Of a stretch of 9,601 nucleotides of DNA, positions 1 to 5,845 are shown one piece after another. Under the pieces are notes generated by a model. It was not told the origin of the DNA and made no database searches. It saw only the letters and a program-made list of their open reading frames with translations. Positions within the stretch are counted from its first letter, which is position 1. Every line of letters begins with the position of its first letter. Both the position numbers and the translations under genes were made by a program. The stretch is from the NCBI GenBank assembly GCA_021604925.1, contig BQJX01000062.1, positions 1 through 9,601 on the forward strand, written 5' to 3'. The stretch comes from Gemmatimonadota bacterium. GTDB taxonomy: Bacteria > ARS69.

Positions 1-762
1 GGGACCTACAAGTTCGAGTTCGCGGGCGGTGATCACTTCACCTCGCCGCTGGGCGTGGTGGTGGACTCGCAGGGGCAGATCCTGGTCCTGGCTTCCACGC
101 CCGGGGGGCGTCGGATTCTCCGCTTCGACTTCGACGGCGTCTTCCTGAACGACGTGGATCTGGATACCCCGGACGGACCCGTCACCCGGATCGAGTCGAT
201 CGCGATCGACGGGGAGGACAACTTCTACGTCCTGGATCGCGAGAACGTCCGGATCTGCGTGTACCGCCAGTCCGGGGAGTTCGCGAACGCGTTCCCATTG
301 ATCGCCGACCTCGAAGAGAAGGTCAGGCGTGAACAGGTGTTCGGCGCGATCGACGTGAGCGGCGGCGCGATCTACGTGCCCGTGCCCACGCTCGGTTCCG
401 TGCTGGTGCACGCGCCGGATGGTGCGCTCGTCCGATCGATCGGGCATGCCGGAAACAACGTCGGGGAGCTCAACTTCCCGGTCAGCGTTGCGATCCAGGA
501 CGAGCTCGTCATGGTTCTCGATAAGCACCGGTTCAACGTTGTTTGTTTCACGCTCGGCGGAAAGTTCCTGGGCGAGTTCGGAGGCAAGGGGCTTTCCCCC
601 GGGTGGTTCTACCATCCCACCATTCTGGAACTAGGAGATCGCGATCAAGTCTACGTCGGACAGATGTTCCACAACAAGATCCAGATCTGTCGCGTGCCCG
701 AGTTCATCACCGCACGTGTGCTCGATTCCAGTTTGCAGCATCAGCGTCCAGGTCGGACATGA
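1..762 (+). CDS. NHL-repeat beta-propeller protein, 5' end missing (OscD-like candidate)
   Basis: The frame is open from base 1, so the gene begins before the window; 253 residues are visible, ending in TGA at 760-762. The sequence is a series of about 40-residue NHL-type blade repeats: a hydrophobic strand with a D/N-x-x-(F/V)-Y-V-L-D pattern (FYVLDRENVRICVY, LVMVLDKHRFNVVCF, VYVGQMFHNKIQICR), each followed by a G-x-(F/L) turn such as SGEFANAF or GGKFLGEFGGKG. At least four or five blades are visible. NHL propellers are usually protein-binding scaffolds and often exported; the N-terminus that would show a signal peptide is outside the window. The gene ends 20 bases before the OmcS-like cytochrome, so the two are probably co-transcribed. 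In Geobacter a propeller-like protein (OscD) is reported to affect OmcS nanowire morphology, which this gene could parallel. Fold call is firm; the role is inferred from context. Confidence 0.85.
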   Translation, partial: GTYKFEFAGGDHFTSPLGVVVDSQGQILVLASTPGGRRILRFDFDGVFLNDVDLDTPDGPVTRIESIAIDGEDNFYVLDRENVRICVYRQSGEFANAFPLIADLEEKVRREQVFGAIDVSGGAIYVPVPTLGSVLVHAPDGALVRSIGHAGNNVGELNFPVSVAIQDELVMVLDKHRFNVVCFTLGGKFLGEFGGKGLSPGWFYHPTILELGDRDQVYVGQMFHNKIQICRVPEFITARVLDSSLQHQRPGRT

Positions 763-769
763 ACCAGAG

Positions 770-776
770 AGGAGGT
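770..776 (+). promoter_or_regulatory. Strong ribosome binding site for the OmcS-like gene
   Basis: AGGAGGT lies six bases before ATG 783 and is a full-length Shine-Dalgarno match. It fixes the start at 783 over the in-frame upstream Met codons and is followed directly by a clean signal peptide. It is among the best Shine-Dalgarno matches in the window (the other is AGGAGG at 9516-9521), consistent with high expression of a structural filament subunit. Confidence 0.85.
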
Positions 777-782
777 AACTCC

Positions 783-1835
783 ATGCGTAAAGTTTTGGTG
801 GTTGCCCTAGGGGGCTCCCTCGCACTTGCCAGCTCAGCTCTTGCATTCCACGATGCGGGCGTTGCGCATTGCAATGGCTGCCATACCATGCACAACAGTC
901 AGGACGGTCTGCTTGTCGATCCGGATTCCCCGGGCGGCAACGACTGGCTCCTGGTGGACGCCACCCCGAGTGACGTCTGTCTTTCCTGCCACGCCACGGG
1001 TCTCGGCGCCGTGTTCGGTTCCGATCCGCTGGCTCCTCCGACCGAGCGCGGTGGCGGAAACTTCGCGTTCCTGAAGGAGGACAACCTGAACGACGGCCAT
1101 GGCGGCGCTTCCAACCCCATCGGCGGCGACGCTGCCGGTCACAACGTCAACGCGCCGTCACTGGCGCAGGCGGCGGACGGAACGCTGGGCGTGGCGCCCG
1201 GCGGAACGTTCCCGGCGGCGGAAATGGGCTGCACGAGCTGCCACGACCCGCACGGAAACGAGTCGTTCCGGCTGCTCTACGGCGCCGGTGCGGTCGTCCA
1301 GGATGGCGTGGCCACGTTCCTGAAACCGGCTCCCACGGCGGTGGGGCTCTCGCTCTTCGGGCCCGGCGAGTCCAACACGAACCACACGGCCTACCAGGGC
1401 GGCATGAGCAACTGGTGCGGGAACTGCCACGGTGACTTCCACAACAACACCGCGGACCTCGTTCACCCGAGCGGCCAGGCGATGGGCGGCACGATTGCCG
1501 GCATCTACAACCGCTACAACGGGACCGAGGATCAGGCCGGCGCCGTGCAGGCCACCGCGTACCTGGCGGCGGTTCCGTTCGACGATGCGGCCAATCTCAC
1601 CAATTCGACCGCCGGTCCGACAGGATCGAGCCAGGTCATGTGCCTGAGTTGCCACCGTGCGCACGCATCGTCCGCTCCGGACGCGGGTCGCTGGGACTTC
1701 AGCGTCACGCTGCTCCATGAGGACGGCGACGAGTCCGGCTCCTACGAGATTCCGGATCCGTACGCGAGCGTGAACCAACGCTCGCTCTGCAACAAGTGCC
1801 ACAACAAGGATGCAAACGACCACATCGCTCCGTAG
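783..1835 (+). CDS. omcS: OmcS-like hexaheme extracellular nanowire cytochrome
   Basis: 350 residues. A signal peptide (1-21, ending SSALA) is followed by a mature N-terminus beginning FHDAGVAHCNGCHTMH. Six CxxCH heme sites start at residues 30, 66, 150, 212, 287 and 336. Similarity to Geobacter OmcS, recalled from memory, runs along the whole chain: CHTMHNS at heme 1, CTSCHDPHG at heme 3, GMS-WC-NCH at heme 4, then HPSG and GTIAGIYN-Y, QATAYLA-VPF, CLSCHRAHAS at heme 5 and QR-LCNKCH at heme 6. In OmcS, mature His16 ligates a heme of the adjacent subunit in the filament; the same position is His here (residue 37). Candidate distal His ligands in GHN, DPHG, DFHN, VHPSG and RAHAS are also present. 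The mature form (329 residues) is shorter than OmcS (about 407). The main alternative is a non-polymerising paralogue such as OmcT. Family call is firm; filament formation is inferred. Confidence 0.9.
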   Translation: MRKVLVVALGGSLALASSALAFHDAGVAHCNGCHTMHNSQDGLLVDPDSPGGNDWLLVDATPSDVCLSCHATGLGAVFGSDPLAPPTERGGGNFAFLKEDNLNDGHGGASNPIGGDAAGHNVNAPSLAQAADGTLGVAPGGTFPAAEMGCTSCHDPHGNESFRLLYGAGAVVQDGVATFLKPAPTAVGLSLFGPGESNTNHTAYQGGMSNWCGNCHGDFHNNTADLVHPSGQAMGGTIAGIYNRYNGTEDQAGAVQATAYLAAVPFDDAANLTNSTAGPTGSSQVMCLSCHRAHASSAPDAGRWDFSVTLLHEDGDESGSYEIPDPYASVNQRSLCNKCHNKDANDHIAP

Positions 1836-1847
1836 CCACCCACGCTC

Positions 1848-1869
1848 GGGGAGCCCGTTCGGGTTCCCC
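1848..1869 (+). other. Stem-loop just downstream of the OmcS-like gene
   Basis: GGGGAGCCC (1848-1856) pairs with GGGTTCCCC (1861-1869) around a GTTC loop: nine pairs, one of them G-U. It begins 12 bases after the stop codon and has no T-run behind it, so it is not a textbook terminator by itself. It may stabilise the 3' end of a highly expressed cytochrome message or act together with the next hairpin. Confidence 0.55.
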
Positions 1870-1877
1870 TCATGCGT

Positions 1878-1928
1878 GGAAACCGAAACGCCCGTGCCTC
1901 TAACCGAGGTACGGGCGGATTTCGTTCC
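1878..1928 (+). terminator. Long imperfect hairpin, probable terminator after the OmcS-like gene
   Basis: The core stem is 12 pairs: 1889-1900 (CGCCCGTGCCTC) with 1906-1917, one G-T wobble and a TAACC loop. Beyond a two-base bulge, CGAAA (1884-1888) pairs with TTTCG (1920-1924). Beyond another bulge, GGAA (1878-1881) pairs with TTCC (1925-1928). In total about 21 pairs, with an A-rich left flank and a T-rich right flank (ATTTCGTTC), as expected for a Rho-independent and possibly two-way terminator with a broken T-run. It would separate the propeller/cytochrome transcript from the secretion genes and allow them different expression levels. Confidence 0.6.
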
Positions 1929-2043
1929 GTCCAGGCTACCGCGTGCGTTTCGTGCGGGTATCTTGGAGCGACGAAGCGGCGTCCTGTAGCGGCCACAGCG
2001 CCCGGACATGGCGACGAAACATGGTCGTGGTCCCGAGGTAGAG

Positions 2044-4140
2044 ATGCCAACTGACGACGTCACGAGACGGCCATGCCACACGATCGCGGGAGCGGTCATC
2101 GTCCTTCTGGCGGCCGCCACGACCGCCCGGGGCCTGGGGCCGGAGAGCGTGCGAGGACACCTGGATCTGACCGTCGTGCAGTCCGAAGTCGACGGCGTCC
2201 GTCGCAACACCCTCAGGCAGGAGTACACCGCGAACTGGTCCCGGAACCTGTTACCGAACATCCGCACGCGCGCCGCGCTCCGCTACACCAAGTTCGATCT
2301 GCGGGACAACCAGACGCCGGACGTCTCACGCGAGGAGATCCAACCCTCCGGCGAACTGGTGTGGCGCCATCCGCAATGGACATTCAGCTCCAGCGCCCGG
2401 CGACGAGACGCGGATCTCTCGACCTTGGCCGGTCGTCAGATCAACGACAGTTGGGCCTTCTCGCTGATCACCCGGGATCTGGATCTGCCGCGCGTGACCC
2501 TTCGCTACGACGACAACCACATCTTCGACCGGGACGTTCCCGGCACCGGAAGGGACACGCGGGACAAACGGTTCCAAGCCGGGTTGGACCACACCGTTCG
2601 CAGCCATGCCGTGTCGTACAACTTCACGCGGCGGGAGACGGACAACATCGTGTCCGAGGTCATGAGCGAGGAGTACGGCCACCTCTTCCAGTGGCGCGCT
2701 CCCACCTACCGCCCGGCTTCCCGGGTCACGCTCACGTCGAACTACACGATGAGCTACCGGCAGCAGACGGATCGACGAATGACCGAGGGCACCATCCCCA
2801 CCATTCTGAACGGCCCGGTGGGCCTCTACGCGGAAGACTCGTCGCCCGACCTCGGTCCGCTCACCGCGTTCGCGTCGTTGACGGACCTGAACACTTCCGA
2901 CCCCGCCGAGCCGTCCATCGATATCGGCGGGGCTCCCGGCAATCACAATCTCGGCCTGGATCTGCGGTTCGAGCGGGCGGTGAGCGCGGTCTACATCTAT
3001 ACGGACCGGCCGTCCGGAGTGCAGCGGGCCTGGAACGTGTACGTGTCGGACGACAACGCAACCTGGGACCGCGCCGAGGGCTTTCCGCGGGTCGAGTTCA
3101 ATCCCGGCGTGAATCGGTACGAGGTCACGTTTCCCACCGCGACGGCCCGCTACGTCAAGGTCGTCGACGTGGGCGTGAACGAGGTGGAGCAGGTCTTCGT
3201 GACCGAATTGGAGGCGTTGCAGGTTTCGTCCGAGGAGCGCTCGGCCACGCGCGAAGGGGGGGCTCACATCGTCGATGGCCGAGTCACGTATGCGATCTCC
3301 GATGACTGGAGCTCCACCCTGGATGTCTCCTACGAGAACGAGCCGTTCGCGGTCGCCGAGAACCGCCGCGAGCGAACGGACTACACGGCGGGGGCCAGGT
3401 ATCGCCAGAACGGAATGCTCCTCCACACGGCGCGCTGGCAACAGGGGTTCGAATCGCTGGGTCCCGATACCGAGGACCGCAAGTCGAGCACCGCGGCGTA
3501 CGGGGCGATCCTGGAGCCGCTGGAAACCCTTCGTCTGACCGGCGCTCTCAGCGGCCGCTGGGAGTACCTGGAGGGTCGGAAATCGGACGAGACCAAGAGC
3601 GCCGTCGTGCGGGCCCTGGGAACACCCATCACCGGCGTCCACCTGTCGTCGGAGGTGAGCCGGTCGCGGACCGTGCAGTTCGACGCCGGTCGCCGCCAGG
3701 ATGCGTGGAACTACCAGGTGTCCGCGGACGGGGCGGTCGCGCGGCCGTTGACCGTGGGCATGACGTACTCGCAGCAGCGCGCGGATGTGAGCACGGAGAC
3801 GGAGCTCCGCGTTCGGCACCGCTACGGTGTGGACTTCAACTACCGGCTCACGGGGACCGTCTATCTTCGGGGTTCCTACATCCAGACCCGGGATCTGCGC
3901 CGCGATTCCGTCCAGGACTACCTCGTCAGCTGGAACACGACGCCCAAACTGACCATGTCGGCCGTGGCGTCCCTGGACAACGCCGGAAATCGTGGTCGAA
4001 CCCGGCGCTACAATGCGAACATCACGTTTGATGCAACGTCGAACAGCACACTCTACTGGTCCTTCAGTCAGTCGGATCTCACCGAAGCCGGCGGTTCGGA
4101 GACGAACTCCTTCCAGTCGGGCCTTCGGGCGAGTTTTTGA
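2044..4140 (+). CDS. Outer-membrane beta-barrel with embedded discoidin-like domain (channel candidate)
   Basis: 698 residues from ATG 2044, chosen because GAGGT (2035-2039) sits just before it and the protein then opens with a signal peptide (basic MPTDDVTRR, hydrophobic IAGAVIVLLAAATTA). An in-frame ATG at 2008 would add 12 charged residues ahead of the signal. Residues about 25-280 and 395-698 are short alternating polar/hydrophobic strands rich in Tyr, Trp, Arg and Thr, split by charged loops. The chain ends in ...GLRASF, the C-terminal Phe expected of barrels inserted by BAM. Residues about 281-394 look like an F5/8-type-C (discoidin) sandwich: WNVYVSDDNATWDRA, then ARYVKVVDVG and VTELEALQV. 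No cysteine remains after the signal, so it binds no c-heme. It could be the exit channel for the cytochrome filament (OscE/F/G-like) or a porin enclosing a cytochrome, as in porin-cytochrome conduits. Barrel call is strong; the cargo is inferred. Confidence 0.88.
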   Translation: MPTDDVTRRPCHTIAGAVIVLLAAATTARGLGPESVRGHLDLTVVQSEVDGVRRNTLRQEYTANWSRNLLPNIRTRAALRYTKFDLRDNQTPDVSREEIQPSGELVWRHPQWTFSSSARRRDADLSTLAGRQINDSWAFSLITRDLDLPRVTLRYDDNHIFDRDVPGTGRDTRDKRFQAGLDHTVRSHAVSYNFTRRETDNIVSEVMSEEYGHLFQWRAPTYRPASRVTLTSNYTMSYRQQTDRRMTEGTIPTILNGPVGLYAEDSSPDLGPLTAFASLTDLNTSDPAEPSIDIGGAPGNHNLGLDLRFERAVSAVYIYTDRPSGVQRAWNVYVSDDNATWDRAEGFPRVEFNPGVNRYEVTFPTATARYVKVVDVGVNEVEQVFVTELEALQVSSEERSATREGGAHIVDGRVTYAISDDWSSTLDVSYENEPFAVAENRRERTDYTAGARYRQNGMLLHTARWQQGFESLGPDTEDRKSSTAAYGAILEPLETLRLTGALSGRWEYLEGRKSDETKSAVVRALGTPITGVHLSSEVSRSRTVQFDAGRRQDAWNYQVSADGAVARPLTVGMTYSQQRADVSTETELRVRHRYGVDFNYRLTGTVYLRGSYIQTRDLRRDSVQDYLVSWNTTPKLTMSAVASLDNAGNRGRTRRYNANITFDATSNSTLYWSFSQSDLTEAGGSETNSFQSGLRASF

Positions 4141-4165
4141 AAGCCTTTTCGATCGGATCGATACG

Positions 4166-4735
4166 ATGAAGCGATTCAGGACGTTCTTTCTCGCGACGGG
4201 GTCCGCACTCTTCCTGGGTTGCGCGGGGATCGGGCCGACTACGTTTCTCCACGAGACGTTCGACTTCGGGTTCGTCGAGACGGTGGCGGTCATCCCCTTC
4301 GAGAATCTGTCGAGCGATCAGGGAGCCGGATACCGGGCCACCCGGTTCTTTGTGACCGAGTTGCTGGCGGCCGAGGCGTTCGACGTGGTCGAGCCCGGCG
4401 AAGTCGCCCGGGCGTTGGAGAAGCAGGGGTTGGTCCGCGTGGCCGAACTGACGGAGGCGCAGGCCGTCGCGATCGGGAAGGAGGTCGGCGCGCAGGCGCT
4501 GGTCCTGGGAACGATCGGGGAATCCGCCACGATCCGCAGTGGAACCTCCAGCGTGAACGTGGTCACGCTCGTGGTCCGGATGGTGGAGACGGAGCAGGGA
4601 GTCACGGTCTGGTCCACGAGCCACACGGAAGGCGGTCGCGGATTCTGGGCGACCCTTCTGGGACTCGGCAATCGTTCGCAGGGCGAGGTCACCCGGCGTT
4701 GCGTGGAGAAGACGGTGAGGACGCTGATCCAGTGA
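4166..4735 (+). CDS. CsgG/GNA1162-like outer-membrane lipoprotein
   Basis: 189 residues. The signal peptide ends in FLGC, with lipidated Cys19; Phe at -3 is a slight departure from the usual lipobox. Ala at +2 gives no inner-membrane retention signal. Residues about 38-189 show the CsgG/GNA1162/TolB-N-type fold: a first strand VAVIPFENLSS, a helix, F-x-V-V-E-P-G and a helix, a strand ALVLGTIGE, a long hairpin NVVTLVVRMVE...VWSTS, and a final helix after LLGLGNRSQGEVT. CsgG is the nonameric curli secretion pore, but this chain is shorter than CsgG (about 277 residues) and lacks clear room for both membrane hairpins, so it may be a channel component or cap. It starts 25 bases after the barrel gene with a weak ribosome site (GGAT, 4155-4158), so translation may be coupled to the barrel. 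It shares motifs with both halves of the next protein. Confidence 0.83.
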   Translation: MKRFRTFFLATGSALFLGCAGIGPTTFLHETFDFGFVETVAVIPFENLSSDQGAGYRATRFFVTELLAAEAFDVVEPGEVARALEKQGLVRVAELTEAQAVAIGKEVGAQALVLGTIGESATIRSGTSSVNVVTLVVRMVETEQGVTVWSTSHTEGGRGFWATLLGLGNRSQGEVTRRCVEKTVRTLIQ

Positions 4736-4746
4736 GGAGCCAGGCG

Positions 4747-5832
4747 ATGATCCAGGTGCGGCGGCTCTCGTTGCTCACGACGCTGCTGGCGGCGGTGGCT
4801 CCGGCGCCGTCCTCCGCGGATGCCGGCGTGGCGCAGGGCGGGCCCGCGGCCAGGACGGCGGTCCTGCTGTTCTCGAACTTCTCGGGAACGAGCCGGGCCC
4901 CCGCCACGGTCATGCCTCTCGTCTACCGCGAACTCGAAGCTCGCGGCGTTCCCCACCTGTCGCACATCACGTTGCGTCCGATCCTCAGGCAGCACCGCAT
5001 TCGCACCGTGCGGGGAATCACGGGTCCGGAGGCCAACCTCCTCCGGGAGGGATCGCAGGTGGAGCTGCTGCTGCTCGGCTCGTGCGACGTCTTTCTGGAC
5101 GCGGAAAACCCGGAGGTCGCGATCTCCGCCCGCCTCGTCGACACGGAGACGATGCGAGTCGTCAGTGCCCAGAGCGTGGCCGCCACCGGCGAGGACGATG
5201 CCGGGCTGTTCTCGGTCGGTCGAATCACCTCGCTGGACGAGTTGGCCGGCCGAGTGGTTGCGCGTCTCGTGGACGATCTGGAACTCAGCTTCCAACGGCC
5301 GCAACGGGATCCGTCGGAGGCGCCGCTTCCCACCGTGGCGATCGTCCCTCTGGACAACACGTCCAAGGCGAGAGGCGCGGGCGAGGTCGTGTCGAGTCAA
5401 CTGCTGTCCGAACTCCTCACCCGCGGGTTCGAGGTGATCGAGCCGGGGCGCGTGAACGATCTGTTCCTGCGGAATGGCCGAGTGCTCCGCGGGGGCGTGG
5501 ATCGGGAGATGCTCGCCCGGATGTCGGAAGCGTTCGGGATGGATTTCGTGGTGACCGGCGAGGTGGAGACGTTCCGGGTGGGGCGAGGCGAGTTGGAAAC
5601 GGCGGCTCCGTCCTTTGCGTTCGGGGCCCGACTGATCGCCGCGGACGGAACGCTGCGGATGTCCCACGACGAGGCTCGCGACGGCCGGGACTCGGAGCAC
5701 CTGTTCGGTCTGGGCCGGCGCCGATCCCTCGGGGAACTGAGCCGGGACTCCCTGAAGCGCCTCGTCCGCCGTATCGTCGAGGAGACCGAGGAGTCGGTCG
5801 CGATCGCCCGTCGTACCCATGGCTCACCCTAG
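4747..5832 (+). CDS. Secreted protein with two tandem CsgG/GNA1162-like domains
   Basis: 361 residues. GAGGAG (4734-4739), overlapping the previous stop codon, lies seven bases before ATG 4747. A Sec signal (about 1-25, hydrophobic LSLLTTLLAAVAPAP) has no lipobox Cys. Domain 1 spans residues about 36-178 and domain 2 about 195-343. They align with each other and with the preceding lipoprotein: AVLLFSN / AIVPLDN / AVIPFEN at the first strand; LLLLGSCD / FVVTGEVE / ALVLGTIGE in the centre; FSVGRITSLDELA / FGLGRRRSLGELS / LGLGNRSQGEVT before the last helix. Domain 1 has drifted most, its F-x-V-I-E-P-G segment being replaced by VPHLSHITL. The likely place is the periplasm or the inner face of the outer membrane, partnering the lipoprotein and barrel in an export assembly. 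No enzyme motif is visible. A general TolB-N-like stress or envelope protein is the alternative. Confidence 0.82.
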   Translation: MIQVRRLSLLTTLLAAVAPAPSSADAGVAQGGPAARTAVLLFSNFSGTSRAPATVMPLVYRELEARGVPHLSHITLRPILRQHRIRTVRGITGPEANLLREGSQVELLLLGSCDVFLDAENPEVAISARLVDTETMRVVSAQSVAATGEDDAGLFSVGRITSLDELAGRVVARLVDDLELSFQRPQRDPSEAPLPTVAIVPLDNTSKARGAGEVVSSQLLSELLTRGFEVIEPGRVNDLFLRNGRVLRGGVDREMLARMSEAFGMDFVVTGEVETFRVGRGELETAAPSFAFGARLIAADGTLRMSHDEARDGRDSEHLFGLGRRRSLGELSRDSLKRLVRRIVEETEESVAIARRTHGSP

Positions 5833-5845
5833 AACGGAGACACGG

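Larger units (their letters stand above)
1836..2043. other. 208-base intergenic region between the cytochrome and barrel genes
   Basis: The first 93 bases hold two hairpins (1848-1869 and 1878-1928). The remaining 115 bases contain no open reading frame with a convincing start and no clear promoter; TATCTT at 1959-1964 could be a -10 element but has no recognisable -35 partner. A promoter for the downstream operon probably lies here if the second hairpin does terminate transcription, but I cannot locate it. Confidence 0.5.

Noticed and set aside
543..782. Upstream in-frame extension of the OmcS-like gene
   Set aside because: It overlaps the propeller gene in another frame, and the signal peptide and strong ribosome site place the start at 783.
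1959..1964. TATCTT as a -10 promoter element for the secretion operon
   Set aside because: No -35-like hexamer lies at a suitable distance upstream; the match is too weak to annotate.
2044..4140. Barrel as a classic MtrB-type porin
   Set aside because: No N-terminal CxxC motif and no adjacent decaheme MtrA-like gene; the embedded discoidin-like domain is also unexpected. A conduit role is kept only as an alternative.
2326..4293. Long open frame on the minus strand (655 codons) opposite the barrel gene
   Set aside because: It mirrors a well-supported + strand gene, has no signal or recognisable motif, and such antisense frames are common in GC-rich DNA. The same applies to minus-strand frames at 1158-2267, 4318-5820, 5417-7432 and 7426-8937.
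4219..4746. Upstream in-frame extension of the double CsgG-like protein
   Set aside because: It runs through the lipoprotein gene in another frame with Arg/Gly-rich nonsense; ATG 4747 has a ribosome site and signal peptide.
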